Positions 8,694 to 21,258 are shown, counted from the stretch's first letter. The stretch: DNA of 64,000 nucleotides from an uncultured Sphingomonadaceae bacterium (GCA_937995515.1 CALKJZ010000014.1:1-64000), one strand, 5' to 3'. Notes: generated from the sequence alone by a model not told the origin. A program made the numbers and translations.

Positions 8694-10516
8694 TGTGTGG
8701 CATCATTGGCATTCTCGGCGCGGGGCCCGTCGCCGGCCGCCTTCTCGAAGGGCTGCGGCGGCTCGAATATCGCGGCTATGATTCCGCCGGCATCTGCACC
8801 ATCGTGGACGGGCGCTTCGAGCGCCGCCGGGCGGAAGGCAAGCTCGACCAGCTCGCCCGCCGGCTCGCCGAGGACCCGCTGGACGGCGCGGCCGGGATCG
8901 CCCACACGCGCTGGGCGACCCACGGCGCCCCCACGGAAGACAATGCGCACCCGCACATCGTGGGCGACGTGGCGGTGGTGCACAATGGCATCATCGAGAA
9001 TTTCAAGCCGCTGCGCGACATGCTCGTGGCCGAGGGGCGGCGCTTTTCCAGCGAGACCGATACCGAGGTGGTGGGCCATCTCCTCGCCCGCGCGCTCGAA
9101 GCCGGCCTCTCGCCCGAGGCGGCGGTTGCCGACACCCTCCCGCGCCTGCAGGGCGCCTTCGCGCTGGCGCTCCTGTTCCGGGCGGAGCCCGACCTGCTGA
9201 TCGGTGCCCGGCTTGGGGCGCCGCTCACCATCGGCCATGGCGCGGGCGAGGCCTATCTCGGCTCCGATGCGCTGGCGCTTGCCGGCCTCACGCAGAAGGT
9301 GTCGCATCTCGAGGATGGCGACTGGGTGGTGCTGCGGCGCGCTTCGGTTGCGATCTTCGACAGCGCCAACCGGCCGGTCGAGCGCCCGGTTGAGACCTCG
9401 GGTGTTTCCGCCGCGCAGATCGAGAAGGGCAGCTACCGCCACTTCATGCGGAAGGAGATCCACGAACAGCCCGTCGTGGTGGCCCAGACGCTGCAATCCT
9501 ATCTGAAGCCGCTGGCCGGCCAGGTGTCGCTGCCCGTGCCTGCGTTCGACCTCGGGGCGGTGGAGCGGGTGGCGATTGTCGCCTGCGGCACCTCGGCCTA
9601 TGTGGCGATGATCGGCAAATACTGGATCGAGCGCCACGCGCGGCTTCCCGTCGAGGTCGATGTGGCCTCCGAGTTCCGCTACCGCGATCCCGTGCTCCTG
9701 CCCCGCACGCTCGGCGTCGTCATCTCCCAGTCCGGCGAGACGGCCGACACACTGGCCGCCCTGCGGCACATGAAGGCCCATGGCGTGGTGACGGCAGGAA
9801 TCATCAACGTGCCCACCTCCACCATGGCGCGCGAGGTCTCGCTGCTCCTGCCCACCCACGCCGGGCCCGAGATCGGCGTTGCCTCCACCAAGGCCTTCAC
9901 CTGCCAGCTTGCCGTGATGTCGGCGCTGGCTGCCAACCTCGCGCGGGCACGCGGCACGCTGTCGCCCGAGGCCGAGCGCGAGGTGGTGGCGCATCTTGCC
10001 GAGGTGCCGGCGGCCCTCAACGCCGCGCTTGAGACCGAGCCGCAGATCGAGGCGATCGCAGGCGAGGTCGCCAGGGCGCGCGACGTGCTCTACCTCGGGC
10101 GCGGGGTCGATTATCCGCTCGCGCTCGAAGGCGCGCTCAAGCTCAAGGAAATCAGCTACATCCATGCCGAGGGCTATGCGGCTGGCGAAATGAAGCACGG
10201 GCCCATCGCGCTCATCGACGCGCGCGTGCCGCTGATCGTGATCGCCCCCTCGGGCCCGCTGTTCGACAAGACAGTCTCGAACATGCACGAGGCGATGGCG
10301 CGCGGCGCGCGCGTGGTGCTCATCTCGGACGAAGCCGGCGTTGCGGCTGCCGGCGAGGGTGCGGTTGCCACCATCACCATGCCGACCGTCCATCCGCAGA
10401 TCGCCCCGCTGGTCTATGCGGTGCCGGTGCAGCTCCTCGCCTATCATGTGGCAGTCGCCAAGGGCACGGATGTCGACCAGCCGCGCAACCTCGCCAAGTC
10501 CGTGACGGTTGAGTGA
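8693..10516 (+). CDS. glmS: Glutamine-fructose-6-phosphate aminotransferase (isomerizing)
   Basis: MCGIIGILG..., RLEYRGYDSAGI, SIS domains, LAKSVTVE C-terminus; ATGA overlap with glmU. Confidence 0.97.
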   Translation: MCGIIGILGAGPVAGRLLEGLRRLEYRGYDSAGICTIVDGRFERRRAEGKLDQLARRLAEDPLDGAAGIAHTRWATHGAPTEDNAHPHIVGDVAVVHNGIIENFKPLRDMLVAEGRRFSSETDTEVVGHLLARALEAGLSPEAAVADTLPRLQGAFALALLFRAEPDLLIGARLGAPLTIGHGAGEAYLGSDALALAGLTQKVSHLEDGDWVVLRRASVAIFDSANRPVERPVETSGVSAAQIEKGSYRHFMRKEIHEQPVVVAQTLQSYLKPLAGQVSLPVPAFDLGAVERVAIVACGTSAYVAMIGKYWIERHARLPVEVDVASEFRYRDPVLLPRTLGVVISQSGETADTLAALRHMKAHGVVTAGIINVPTSTMAREVSLLLPTHAGPEIGVASTKAFTCQLAVMSALAANLARARGTLSPEAEREVVAHLAEVPAALNAALETEPQIEAIAGEVARARDVLYLGRGVDYPLALEGALKLKEISYIHAEGYAAGEMKHGPIALIDARVPLIVIAPSGPLFDKTVSNMHEAMARGARVVLISDEAGVAAAGEGAVATITMPTVHPQIAPLVYAVPVQLLAYHVAVAKGTDVDQPRNLAKSVTVE

Positions 10517-11208
10517 TTCGCGCCCATCACGAGGCGCACCGCGTGGAGCGGATCGGCTGGCTGCGCGCAGCGGTCCTTGGCGCAAACGATGGCATCGTCT
10601 CCAGCGCAAGCCTGATCGTCGGCGTGGCAGGGGCCTCAGCCGGGCGCGCGGAGGTGCTGCTGGCGGGCATCGCCGGGCTGGTGGCGGGCGCCATGTCGAT
10701 GGCGGCCGGGGAATATGTCTCGGTCAGTTCGCAGTCGGATGCCGAGGCGGCCGATCTCGCGCTGGAGCAGCGCGAGCTGGCCCGCAACCCGGAGGGCGAG
10801 CTTGCCGAGCTCACCGACATCTGGATCGCGCGCGGCCTGCCGCCGGCGCTGGCCGGCGAGGTGGCGCGCACGCTCTCCGCCCACGATGCGCTGGCCGCCC
10901 ATGCCCGCGACGAGATCGGGCTTGCCCCGCACATGGAGGCACGGCCGGTCGAGGCCGCCTTCACCTCGGCGGGGACCTTCGCCGTGGGTGCGGCGCTCCC
11001 GCTCCTTGCCGCCGTCGCCGCGCCTGCGGAGCTCCTGCAACCGGCGGTGGTGGCCGTCTCGCTTGCCGCGCTTGCGCTTCTTGGCGCGGTCGGCGCGCGG
11101 GCCGGCGGCGCGCCCCTGCCGCGGGCGATCTTGCGGGTCACCTTCTGGGGCGCGGCCGCCATGGCTGCAACCGCCTTTGCCGGGCGCCTGTTCGGCGCGC
11201 TTGTCTGA
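10513..11208 (+). CDS. VIT1/CCC1 family (iron/manganese) transporter
   Basis: GWLRAAVLGANDGIVSSASLIVGVAGA...GLVAGAMSMAAGEYVSVSSQSDAEAAD. Confidence 0.92.
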   Translation: MIRAHHEAHRVERIGWLRAAVLGANDGIVSSASLIVGVAGASAGRAEVLLAGIAGLVAGAMSMAAGEYVSVSSQSDAEAADLALEQRELARNPEGELAELTDIWIARGLPPALAGEVARTLSAHDALAAHARDEIGLAPHMEARPVEAAFTSAGTFAVGAALPLLAAVAAPAELLQPAVVAVSLAALALLGAVGARAGGAPLPRAILRVTFWGAAAMAATAFAGRLFGALV

Positions 11209-11218
11209 AGGGCAGGAC

Positions 11219-12559
11219 ATGGCCGACGATTTCGACTTCTTCGTGATCGGCGCCGGTTCCGGAGGCGTGCGCGCGGCCCGGGTGGCGGCCGGCCATGGCG
11301 CGCGCGTGGCGGTTGCCGAGGAACACAGGGTCGGCGGCACGTGCGTGATCCGCGGCTGCGTGCCCAAGAAGCTGCTGGTGGTCGGCGCCCACTTTGCTGA
11401 GGATCTCGCCGATGCGGCCCGGTTCGGCTGGCAGGTCGGGGACCGCCGCTTCGACTGGCCGACCCTTAGGGACCATGTGCTCGCCGAGGTGGCGCGGCTC
11501 TCGGGCATCTACCAGGCGACGCTCGACAGCCACGGGGTGAGCACCTTCCATGCCAGGGCCGAGATCGCAGGGCCCAACCGCGTGCGCGTGGGCGGGCAGG
11601 AGGTGCGGGCGCGGCACGTGCTCGTCGCCACAGGCGCGCGGCCGATGGTGCCCGACATCCCGGGCGCCGGGCTCGGCATCACCTCCAACGAGATCTTCCA
11701 CCTCGAGCGCCTGCCGGCACGCGCCATCATCTGCGGCGGCGGCTATATTGCCAACGAGTTCGCCGGCATCCTCCACGAGCTCGGCGTGGAGGTCATCCAG
11801 CTGGTCCGATCCGGCCAGCTGCTGCGCGGCTGGGAGCCGGCGCTTGCCGAGCGGCTGATGGCCATCTCGATCGCCAAGGGCATTGCGATCCGCCTCAATA
11901 CTGTGCCCGTGCGGGTCGAGCAGGGCGGGTGCGGCACGCTGGTGGTGCACGACCAGCACGGCCACCGGATGGAAGCCGACCTCCTGCTCTGGGCCGTCGG
12001 CCGGCTGCCCAACAGCGCGGGCCTTGGGCTGGAGACGGTCGGCCTCGCCCTCGGGCCGGATGGCGCGATCCCGGTCGACCGGCAGGGGCATACGGCCCTT
12101 CCCTGGCTGCACGCGGTGGGCGATGTCACCAACCGCATCCAGCTCACGCCGGTGGCCATCCGCGAGGGGCACGCGCTCGCCGACACGCTGTTCGGCACCA
12201 CGCCCTGGAGCGTCGACCATGACTGCGTGCCGAGCGCGGTGTTCAGCCACCCGCCGCTTGCAAGCGTGGGGCTGACCGAGGGCGAGGCGCGCAACCGGTA
12301 CGGCCCGGTGCGCGTGTTCACCTCCGATTTCCGGCCGCTCAAGAATGTGCTGGCCGGGCGCGAGGAGCGCGCGCTCTACAAGCTGGTGGTGGATGCCGCG
12401 AGCGACCGGGTGGTGGGCGCGCACATGATCGGGCCCGATGCGCCCGAAATCCTGCAGGCGGTGGCCATTGCGGTCAAAGCCGGGCTCACAAAGGCCGATT
12501 TCGACCGCACGGCGGCGCTTCACCCGACCATGGCCGAGGAACTGGTGCTGATGCGCTAG
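11219..12559 (+). CDS. gor: Glutathione-disulfide reductase
   Basis: FFVIGAGSGGVRAARVAAGHGARVAVAEEHRVGGTCVIRGCVPKKLLV; C-terminal LHPTMAEELV. Confidence 0.95.
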   Translation: MADDFDFFVIGAGSGGVRAARVAAGHGARVAVAEEHRVGGTCVIRGCVPKKLLVVGAHFAEDLADAARFGWQVGDRRFDWPTLRDHVLAEVARLSGIYQATLDSHGVSTFHARAEIAGPNRVRVGGQEVRARHVLVATGARPMVPDIPGAGLGITSNEIFHLERLPARAIICGGGYIANEFAGILHELGVEVIQLVRSGQLLRGWEPALAERLMAISIAKGIAIRLNTVPVRVEQGGCGTLVVHDQHGHRMEADLLLWAVGRLPNSAGLGLETVGLALGPDGAIPVDRQGHTALPWLHAVGDVTNRIQLTPVAIREGHALADTLFGTTPWSVDHDCVPSAVFSHPPLASVGLTEGEARNRYGPVRVFTSDFRPLKNVLAGREERALYKLVVDAASDRVVGAHMIGPDAPEILQAVAIAVKAGLTKADFDRTAALHPTMAEELVLMR

Positions 12560-12632
12560 GCTGCCCGAAGCCGGCCGACCGTGCTATGGAGGGCCGGGCC
12601 GAGGGAGAGCGCGGGAGCGCGGGAGGGCGCAC

Positions 12633-14066
12633 ATGGCATCCGTGATCGAAAGGGGGTTCCGCGCCCTGGCGGGGGCAGGTGCTGCCGGGCTGGCGGCCTT
12701 CAACCGCAGCCGCATGGCACCCGCTGCCAACCCCTATCTCGAGGGCATCCATCGGCCGGTGGCGCGCGAACTGACGATCGAGACGCTTGCGGTCGAGGGC
12801 CGGATCCCGCCCGGGCTCGATGGCCTCTATGTCCGCAACGGCCCCAACCCGCTCGGCAAGGTGCATGCGCCCAGCCATCACTGGTTCCTGGGCGATGCCA
12901 TGGTGCACGGGCTCCGCATCGCCGGCGGCAGGCCGCTCTGGTATCGCAACCGCTGGGTGCGCTCGCGCCGGGTGTCCCTGTGGCTTGGCGAGCCGCCGGC
13001 TCCGGGGCGCCGCCACCCGCGGGCCGACACGGCCAACACCAATGTGGTTGCCATCGGCGGGCGGATCTTCGCGATCGTCGAGGCCGGCGGCCACCCCGTC
13101 GAGCTCTCGCCGGAGCTTGCCACCATCGCCCACAACCCGTTCGACGGCACGCTGACGAGGCCCTTCTCCGCCCACCCGCACCGCGACCCTGACACCGGGC
13201 ATTTCCACGCCATCGCCTACGAGGGTGCACCGCAGGGCCAGGCCTTCCACATCGTGGTTGATGCCGGCGCGCGGGTGATCCGCGAGGAGCCGGTTGCGGT
13301 GGCCGACGGGCCTTCCATCCACGATTGCGCGATCACCCGGCGGCACATCCTGGTGTTCGACCTGCCGGTTACCTTTTCGATGGGCCGCGCGATCGCAGGC
13401 TTCCGGTTTCCCTATGGCTGGCACCCCGGGCATGGCAGCCGGGTCGGCGTCCTCGGGTTCGATGCGCCGGGCGACAGCATCCGCTGGTGCACGCTTGCGC
13501 AGCCGGCCTATGTGTTCCACACCGTCAACGCGTTCGAGGCGGATGACGGGCGGATCATCGCCGATGTGGTTGCCCACGAGAGCATGTTCGAGCGCTCGAC
13601 CATGGGCCCGGACAGCCGGCGAATCGCGCTCGAGCGCTGGACGGTCGACCCGGCGCGCGGCACGGTCGCACGCACGCGGCTGTCGGACCTGCCGCAGGAG
13701 TTCCCGCGCATCGACGATCGGCGGACCGGCCGGCCGGCCCGCTACTGCTGGACGGCAGCGGTCGATCTCGGAGGCGCGGGTCTCGGCGAGGCGGGCGACA
13801 GCCGGCTCCTGCGCCACGACCTCGAGACGGGTGAGGTGGTTGTCCACGATTTCGGCCCGGGCCGGGTCGTTGGCGAGTTCGTGCACGTGCCCAGCGGGCC
13901 CGGCGAGCTCGATGCGTGGCTGATGGGCTATGTGCTCGACCGCGAGGCCGGAACAAGCGCGTTTGCGATCCTCGATGCGCAGGACTTCGCCGGGCCGCCG
14001 GTTGCAACCATTGCCATCCCGGCGCGCGTGCCGCCCGGCTTCCATGGCAACTGGATTGCAGCCTGA
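12633..14066 (+). CDS. Carotenoid oxygenase (RPE65/CCD) family protein
   Basis: [12 protein letters not shown]..., [43 protein letters not shown]. Confidence 0.93.
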   Translation: MASVIERGFRALAGAGAAGLAAFNRSRMAPAANPYLEGIHRPVARELTIETLAVEGRIPPGLDGLYVRNGPNPLGKVHAPSHHWFLGDAMVHGLRIAGGRPLWYRNRWVRSRRVSLWLGEPPAPGRRHPRADTANTNVVAIGGRIFAIVEAGGHPVELSPELATIAHNPFDGTLTRPFSAHPHRDPDTGHFHAIAYEGAPQGQAFHIVVDAGARVIREEPVAVADGPSIHDCAITRRHILVFDLPVTFSMGRAIAGFRFPYGWHPGHGSRVGVLGFDAPGDSIRWCTLAQPAYVFHTVNAFEADDGRIIADVVAHESMFERSTMGPDSRRIALERWTVDPARGTVARTRLSDLPQEFPRIDDRRTGRPARYCWTAAVDLGGAGLGEAGDSRLLRHDLETGEVVVHDFGPGRVVGEFVHVPSGPGELDAWLMGYVLDREAGTSAFAILDAQDFAGPPVATIAIPARVPPGFHGNWIAA

Positions 14067-14118
14067 TTCGGCGCCGCGCCGGGGGGGGTGGCGCTTGCGC
14101 TGCGCTGCAGCGCGCGGC

Positions 14119-15510
14119 ATGCAGGGCGGCATGAGAAGCGCATTGCCCCGCTGGACCCCTGAGAGCTGGCGCGAGGCCGAGGTGCGGCAAATGCCGACCT
14201 GGCCCGATGCTGCCCATGCCGCGCGGGTGGAGGCCGAGCTGAGGACCTTCCCGCCGCTGGTGTTTGCCGGCGAGGCGCGCGATCTCAAGGGCCGGCTCGC
14301 CGAGGCGGCGGCCGGGCGCGCCTTCCTGCTCCAGGGTGGAGACTGTGCGGAGAGCTTCGCCGAGTTTCACCCCAACACCATCCGCGACACGTTCCGCGTG
14401 CTGCTCCAGATGGCCGTGGTGCTCACCTTCGCCAGCCACATGCCGGTGATCAAGGTGGGCCGAATGGCCGGCCAGTTCGCCAAGCCGCGCAGCGCCGACA
14501 CCGAGGAGCAGGCGGGTGTGAGCCTGCCCTCCTACCGCGGCGACATCATCAACGACATCGCCTTTGCCGCCGAGGGCCGCCGGCCCGATCCGGAGCGGCA
14601 GAAGCGGGCCTACATGCAGGCGGCCAGCACGCTCAACCTGCTGCGCGCGCTCGCCCAGGGGGGCTATGCCAATCTCCACCAGGTCCACCGCTGGACGCTC
14701 GACTTCATGGGCCGCTCGCCGTGGGCGCAGCGCTATGCCGAGGTGGCGGACCGGATCGGCGAGGCGCTTGCCTTCATGGAGGCCTGTGGCGTCTCGCCGG
14801 AGACCGTGCCACAGCTGAAGGGGGTGGAGTTCTACACCAGCCACGAGGCGCTGCTTCTCGGCTATGAAAGCGCCATGACCCGGCAGGATTCGCTCACCGG
14901 GGAGTGGGTCGACACCTCGGCCCACATGCTGTGGATCGGCGACCGGACCCGGTTCGAGGGATCGGCCCATGTCGAGTTCCTGCGCGGCGTGCTCAACCCC
15001 ATCGGGATCAAGTGCGGCCCCTCGACCGAGGCCGACGAGCTGCTGCGGATCCTCGATGCGCTCGATCCCGGGAGGGAGCCCGGCCGGATCACGCTCATTA
15101 CCCGCTTTGGCGCAGGCCGGGCGGAGGCGCACCTGCCCGCGCTTGTGCGCGCGCTGGCGCGCGAGGGCCGCGTGCCGCTGTGGTCGTGCGACCCGATGCA
15201 CGGCAACACGGTCAAATCCGGCTCCGGCTTCAAGACGCGGCCGTTCGACCGGATCCTTGCCGAGGTGCGCGAGGTGTTCGCCATCCACCGCGCCGAGGGC
15301 AGCCATCTCGGCGGCATCCACATCGAGATGACCGGCCAGAATGTGACCGAATGCACCGGCGGCGCCATGGCGCTGACGGAAGAGCAGCTGGCCGACCGCT
15401 ATCACACCCATTGCGATCCGCGGCTGAACGCCAGCCAGTCGCTCGAGCTTGCGTTCCTGATGGCCGAGGAGCTGGCGGCCGAGCGCAAGCGGCTCGACAA
15501 GGCAGCCTGA
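14119..15510 (+). CDS. Class II (plant-type) 3-deoxy-7-phosphoheptulonate synthase
   Basis: [56 protein letters not shown] motifs. Confidence 0.95.
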   Translation: MQGGMRSALPRWTPESWREAEVRQMPTWPDAAHAARVEAELRTFPPLVFAGEARDLKGRLAEAAAGRAFLLQGGDCAESFAEFHPNTIRDTFRVLLQMAVVLTFASHMPVIKVGRMAGQFAKPRSADTEEQAGVSLPSYRGDIINDIAFAAEGRRPDPERQKRAYMQAASTLNLLRALAQGGYANLHQVHRWTLDFMGRSPWAQRYAEVADRIGEALAFMEACGVSPETVPQLKGVEFYTSHEALLLGYESAMTRQDSLTGEWVDTSAHMLWIGDRTRFEGSAHVEFLRGVLNPIGIKCGPSTEADELLRILDALDPGREPGRITLITRFGAGRAEAHLPALVRALAREGRVPLWSCDPMHGNTVKSGSGFKTRPFDRILAEVREVFAIHRAEGSHLGGIHIEMTGQNVTECTGGAMALTEEQLADRYHTHCDPRLNASQSLELAFLMAEELAAERKRLDKAA

Positions 15511-15559
15511 GCGGCAGGGCAGGCGCGCGGGCGCGGGCCGCCCCAAATGGGCGCAGCCC

Positions 15560-15580
15560 CCCGGCCCGCCCGGGGCCGGG
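15560..15580. terminator. GC-rich hairpin between convergent DAHP synthase and cca genes (candidate bidirectional terminator)
   Basis: CCCGGCCC-gcccg-GGGCCGGG, 8-bp perfect stem, no T-tract. Confidence 0.4.
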
Positions 15581-15590
15581 CGTGCGCCTG

Positions 15591-16814
15591 CTAGGCAAGG
15601 CCGAGCGTGGCCCGGGCGAGCGCGAGCGCCTCGGCCCGGTCGGCGGGAAAGCCGGCCTCCACCCAGCGCTGCTCCACGTCGCGCAGCAGCCGCGAGACGT
15701 CGGGCCCGGGGGCTACGCCCATGGCGATCAGGTCCTTGCCCGAGACGGGCATGCGCGGCGCGCGCCAGCTGGCGAGCACGCCGGCCCATTGCGCCGCGCG
15801 CGGGTCTGCGGCAAGCAGCATCCGGTCGAGCGCGGCCTCGCCGCCCACCGCATGGGCGAGCGCGCGCGGATCGCCCGGCACCGGCGCCTGCCATCCAAGC
15901 GCCGCCCCGAGGCGCCGGCTGGCCGCCCGCGACAGCCGCAGCCGGGCGCCGATGTCGGCCGCCAGCTGCGGCCTCGGTGGCAGCAGCGCGGCCAGCCGGC
16001 GCAGCCCATCGGGCGCAACGCCCGCGGCTGCCTCGGCCGCAGCAAGGCCGGCAAGCCGCGCACCCGCCTCGGGCCCCACCTCGGGGAGGATGGGGCGGAA
16101 CAGGCCGTGGGCGATCATTGCCTCCACCACCGGCGTGGCCCTCGGGGCGGCGAGCAGCTTCAGCAGCTCGTCGCGGATGCGCTCGCGCGAGAGCGCCATC
16201 AGGTCGTTGGCGCGTGCGGCGCAGGCGGCAAGGCCCTGCGGCTCGAGCGTGGCGGCAAAGCGCGCCGAGAAGCGGAAGAAGCGCAGGATCCGCAGGTGGT
16301 CCTCGGCGATCCTGACATAGGGGTCGCCGATGAAGCGCACGGTGCCCGAGGCGAGGTCGGCGGCGCCGCCGAACCAGTCCCACACCTCGCCGGTTGCCGG
16401 GTTGGCGTAAAGGGCGTTGATGGTGAAATCGCGCCGCGCGGCATCGGCCTGCCAGTCGTCGGTGAAGGCAACGATGGCGTGGCGGCCGTCGGTGGCGACA
16501 TCGGCGCGCAGCGTCGTGATCTCGTAGGGCGCATCGTGGAGGATGGCGGTGACTGTGCCGTGCCGGAGCCCGGTTGGCACCGCGCGGATGCCGGCGGCCG
16601 CCAGCCGGGCGAGCACCTCGTCTGGCTTCAGGCGGGTGGCAAAGTCGATGTCGGAGACCGGAAGGCCGGCAAGCGCGTCGCGCACCGCGCCGCCCACCAC
16701 CCGGCTTTCGTCGGCCTGCGTGCCGAGGATCCGGGCGAGGCGGCGGAAGCCGGGCCGGTCGTCGAACCGGCCGGGCGGCAGCGCGGGTGCGGGCTCAGCC
16801 AAGCCGGCCCGCAA
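15591..16814 (-). CDS. cca: CCA tRNA nucleotidyltransferase
   Basis: VVGGAVRDALAGLPVSDIDFAT..., RRDFTINALYANPATGEVWDWFGG, EDHLRILRFFRF. Confidence 0.93.
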   Translation of the reverse strand: MRAGLAEPAPALPPGRFDDRPGFRRLARILGTQADESRVVGGAVRDALAGLPVSDIDFATRLKPDEVLARLAAAGIRAVPTGLRHGTVTAILHDAPYEITTLRADVATDGRHAIVAFTDDWQADAARRDFTINALYANPATGEVWDWFGGAADLASGTVRFIGDPYVRIAEDHLRILRFFRFSARFAATLEPQGLAACAARANDLMALSRERIRDELLKLLAAPRATPVVEAMIAHGLFRPILPEVGPEAGARLAGLAAAEAAAGVAPDGLRRLAALLPPRPQLAADIGARLRLSRAASRRLGAALGWQAPVPGDPRALAHAVGGEAALDRMLLAADPRAAQWAGVLASWRAPRMPVSGKDLIAMGVAPGPDVSRLLRDVEQRWVEAGFPADRAEALALARATLGLA

Positions 16815-17406
16815 GGTTCACGAGCATGCCCGCGGTTGCGCCCCAGATCGCGCGGCCCTGCCATTCGATCACGTAGAAGCGGCGCCGCGCCCCCCGCCAT
16901 TCCGCCTCGCGCAGCTGGTGCTGGCGCGGGTCGAGCACATGGGCGAGCGGCACCTCGAACAGGTCGGCGACCTCGCGGGCATCGGGGGTGAGCGGCAGGT
17001 CGGCGGGCACGATGCCGACCACGGGCTCCACGCGATAGCCGGTGGTGGTGCACCATGGGTCGGCAATCCCCAGCACGTCGACGAGCGGCGGGGGCAGGGC
17101 AATCTCCTCGTGCGCCTCGCGCAGCGCGGCGGCCACCGGGCCGTCGTCGCCCGGGTCGATGCGCCCGCCGGGAAAGGCGATCTGCCCGGCGTGGGTGCGC
17201 AGCGTGTCGGTGCGGCGGGTGAGGAGGAGGCCCGGCTCTGCCCGGTCGGTCACCGCCATCAGCACGGCGGCGGGCACCAGCTGGCCGGCCGGGGCCGCGG
17301 CCTGCCCGGGCGCTGCCGCACCGGCGCTCACATCGAAGTCGCCGCCGTGGCGCGGAGGCTTCGGGCGCGCGAGCGCCGCGCGGATCGAATCAGCAAGGGA
17401 AGGCAA
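16795..17406 (-). CDS. NUDIX hydrolase (CoA pyrophosphatase-like)
   Basis: GQIAFPGGRIDPGDDGPVAAALREAHEEIAL Nudix box; likely TTG start at 17406 overlapping the preceding gene. Confidence 0.9.
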   Translation of the reverse strand: MPSLADSIRAALARPKPPRHGGDFDVSAGAAAPGQAAAPAGQLVPAAVLMAVTDRAEPGLLLTRRTDTLRTHAGQIAFPGGRIDPGDDGPVAAALREAHEEIALPPPLVDVLGIADPWCTTTGYRVEPVVGIVPADLPLTPDAREVADLFEVPLAHVLDPRQHQLREAEWRGARRRFYVIEWQGRAIWGATAGMLVNLAGRLG

Positions 17407-18007
17407 AGAAGGCGCCCCCGCTCCACAGGCCCGGCTGGCTGTCGGGATGCGCGCGCTCGGCAAGAGCCTGCTCTGCCAGCTCGTAGAAGACCGTGCGCGT
17501 GAGCCGGGCCTCCAGCCCGGCCTCCGGTGTGCCGCGCACGTGGAGATAGGGCCGGGGCGTGCCATCCGGCCCGGCCCGGAACCGCAGCGGATGCTCGGGT
17601 CCGGCCAGTACCAGCACGTCGGTGTTGAGCCGGAAGGCAAGGGTTCGCTGCTGCCCCTTGCCTTCGCTCGTGGCCTCGACTGCGAGAAAGGCCGCATCCT
17701 CCACGTCGATGTCGAGCTTTTCGACCGGCGTGACCAGCACGTGCCGGCCATCCGGCTCGCGGCGGAGCACGCCTGCGAACAGGCGGACGAGCGCCGGCCG
17801 GCCGATCGGCGAGCCCTCGTGATACCAGGTTCCGTCTGCTGCGATGCGCATGCCCGAGTGGCCGCAGTGGGGCGGGTTCCACTGCTCGACGGGGGGGAGC
17901 TTCTGCTCCGCGGCAAGCCGGGCGATCTCCGCCAGCGACAGGCCGGCAAGAGCCGGCAGCCCGGCGCGGATGGGCTCGCCTTTCGGTTCCTTCGTCTCGG
18001 CTGCCAT
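17390..18007 (-). CDS. DUF1285 domain protein
   Basis: MRIAADGTWYHEGSPIGRPALVRLFAGVLRREPDGRHVLVTPVEKLDIDVEDAAF. Confidence 0.85.
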   Translation of the reverse strand: MAAETKEPKGEPIRAGLPALAGLSLAEIARLAAEQKLPPVEQWNPPHCGHSGMRIAADGTWYHEGSPIGRPALVRLFAGVLRREPDGRHVLVTPVEKLDIDVEDAAFLAVEATSEGKGQQRTLAFRLNTDVLVLAGPEHPLRFRAGPDGTPRPYLHVRGTPEAGLEARLTRTVFYELAEQALAERAHPDSQPGLWSGGAFFAFPC

Positions 18008-18017
18008 GCGCCTTGCG

Positions 18018-18542
18018 TTAGGCGGGTGGCAGGGCTGGCTCAAGCCGGCGCGCGTGGGCCGGCACGCACGCGGGCCTGTTCCACGTCTGTTCGCGGCGGG
18101 CGCGCAGCAGCAGCCGGTCCGGCTCCACCGGCCCGGGCAGGCGCCATTGGCCGGTGGCCGCCGGCGAAAAGCCCCAGCGCCCGTAATAGGGCTGGTCGCC
18201 GATCAGCATCGCGGGGAGGGCGCGTGCATCGAGCGCCTCTGCCACGGCCGTCATCAGCTGCACCCCGATACCCCGCCCGCGCAGCGCCGGCTCCACCGCA
18301 AGCGGCCCGAGCAGCACGAGGCGGCGCGCCGGCCCGGTCTCGGGCACCCACAGGAGTGGCCAGCACTGGACTGCGCCGAGCACGCAGCCGGCCTCCTCGG
18401 CGGTGAAGGAGAGGCCGCGGAGGCGGCGGCGCCCGGCGCGCAGGCGCGCTGCGGTGCGCAGGTGGCGCCCGGGTCCGAAACAGCGGTCGAGCAGGGGCTC
18501 GACGGCCTCGACATCCTGGTCCTCAAATGGTCTGAGGTGCAT
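18018..18542 (-). CDS. GNAT family N-acetyltransferase
   Basis: LGPLAVEPALRGRGIGVQLMTAVAEALDARALPAMLIGDQPYYGRWGF. Confidence 0.88.
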   Translation of the reverse strand: MHLRPFEDQDVEAVEPLLDRCFGPGRHLRTAARLRAGRRRLRGLSFTAEEAGCVLGAVQCWPLLWVPETGPARRLVLLGPLAVEPALRGRGIGVQLMTAVAEALDARALPAMLIGDQPYYGRWGFSPAATGQWRLPGPVEPDRLLLRARREQTWNRPACVPAHARRLEPALPPA

Positions 18543-18780
18543 GGGCTGCCTCTTCCCCGTCGGTGTTGCAGGCGGTGCCGGGGGCCGCGCGCACGGCGGC
18601 CGGCCCATCAGGCCGGGCGTCGGAGGCGGGGCGCCTTGCGCAAGAGGCAGGGGTGCGCGTGCATGGGTGGCGCGCTACATCGGCGGCCGGCCCGGCGCAA
18701 GGGCGGGCCGCGGGACCACGGGGCACGCCGGGCAAGGACGGGGCAGGCCGGGAAACGACGGAAAGACGCGGGAGGAGAGA

Positions 18781-19413
18781 ATGAAGCTCTACCACATGCC
18801 AGCGGCACCGAACCCGCGCCGGGTGCGCTTCTTCCTTGCCGAGAAGGGGCTCCAGGTGCCCATGGAGGAGGTCGACATTCCCTCCGGCGCCAATCTCGCG
18901 CCCGCCTTTCTTGCCATCAATCCGCGCGGCGTCCTGCCCACCCTTCAGCTCGACGACGGCACGGTGATCGACGAATCGGTAGCCATCTGCCGCTACATCG
19001 AAGGCCTGCACCCCGAGCCCAACCTGATGGGCCGGGATCCGCTCGAATGTGCCACCATCGAGATGTGGCAGCGGCGCATGGAGTTCGACGGGATGCTGGG
19101 CATTGCGGCGGCCTTCCGCAACTCGGCGCCGGCCTTTGCCGAGCGCGCGAACCCCGGCACGGCGCCCCGCGCCGCGCAGATCCCCGAGCTGGCCGCGCGC
19201 GGGCTCGAGCAGGCGCGGCACTGGATGGCGCAGCTCGACCGGCGGCTGCAGGAGAGCCCCTATGTGGCGGGCGCGCGCTTCACCATTGCCGACATCACCG
19301 CGTTCGTGTGCGTGGAGTTTGCCAAGTGGGTGCGCGTGCGCGCGACAGAGGAGCAGCGGGCGCTGGCCGGCTGGCATGCGCGGATCGCCTCGAGGCCGGC
19401 CGCCTCGGCCTAG
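18781..19413 (+). CDS. Glutathione S-transferase family protein
   Basis: MKLYHMPAAPNPRRVRFFLAEKG..., NPRGVLPTLQLDDGTVIDESVAICRYIE. Confidence 0.93.
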   Translation: MKLYHMPAAPNPRRVRFFLAEKGLQVPMEEVDIPSGANLAPAFLAINPRGVLPTLQLDDGTVIDESVAICRYIEGLHPEPNLMGRDPLECATIEMWQRRMEFDGMLGIAAAFRNSAPAFAERANPGTAPRAAQIPELAARGLEQARHWMAQLDRRLQESPYVAGARFTIADITAFVCVEFAKWVRVRATEEQRALAGWHARIASRPAASA

Positions 19414-19434
19414 CGCAGCGCCTGCGGCTGCGGC

Positions 19435-20070
19435 TCAGGCCGGGGTGGGCGGGGCATCCTCCGGCTGGGGCGGGCGGCCGACCCAGCGCGCGCCATGCGC
19501 CTCGGCAATCGCGGCGGCTTCCTCGGCATCGGACAGGCGCTCGAACACCAGCGCATCGGGCCCCTCGTCGCGGAACCGCCAGTCCAGCCACAGGGCCGGG
19601 GTTTCGAACCGCAGCTCGCCGGGGCGCACCTGCATTTCGGCCCCGAACAGCAGCGCCTCGCCGACAATCCGGTCGCGCACCCACACCAGCGCACGGCGGT
19701 TGGTCAGCATGTAGCGGGCGCGCCCCCGCGCGCTCGACCGCATCCAGATCGGAAGCGCGATGATGAGGATCATCCCGAGCAGCATCAAGAGGATGAGCGG
19801 CAGGGCGGTGGCATCGGGGTTGCCGGCAAGGCGCGAGCCCGAAACATGCGGCATCACCAGCGCGACCGCGATCCAGGAGAGCAGGCCGAGCAGCCCGAGC
19901 ACGGCGACCAGCTCGAGGAACCGGCCGCCGCCGATGGCCGGGCGGCCCTGCCAGAGGATCGTCTCGCCCTGCCCGGGGGCAACAGGCCTTGTCGTTGTCC
20001 GGCTGAGCCCCCTGCCGGTGAGCGCAGCCTCGCCGGCCGTTCCCATCTTGTCGCCCTGCCAGTCCCCCAT
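19435..20070 (-). CDS. Two-TM membrane protein, PH-domain-like (bPH) fold suspected
   Basis: ETILWQGRP...two TM segments...[12 protein letters not shown]. Confidence 0.55.
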   Translation of the reverse strand: MGDWQGDKMGTAGEAALTGRGLSRTTTRPVAPGQGETILWQGRPAIGGGRFLELVAVLGLLGLLSWIAVALVMPHVSGSRLAGNPDATALPLILLMLLGMILIIALPIWMRSSARGRARYMLTNRRALVWVRDRIVGEALLFGAEMQVRPGELRFETPALWLDWRFRDEGPDALVFERLSDAEEAAAIAEAHGARWVGRPPQPEDAPPTPA

Positions 20071-20085
20071 CCGGCCCCCTTCCGT

Positions 20086-21258
<1,173 letters not shown>

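Noticed and set aside
7337-10516. 1059-aa plus-strand ORF across glmU/glmS
   Set aside because: Overlaps two unmistakable genes in another frame; Arg/Gly-rich low-complexity translation typical of high-GC frame artefacts.
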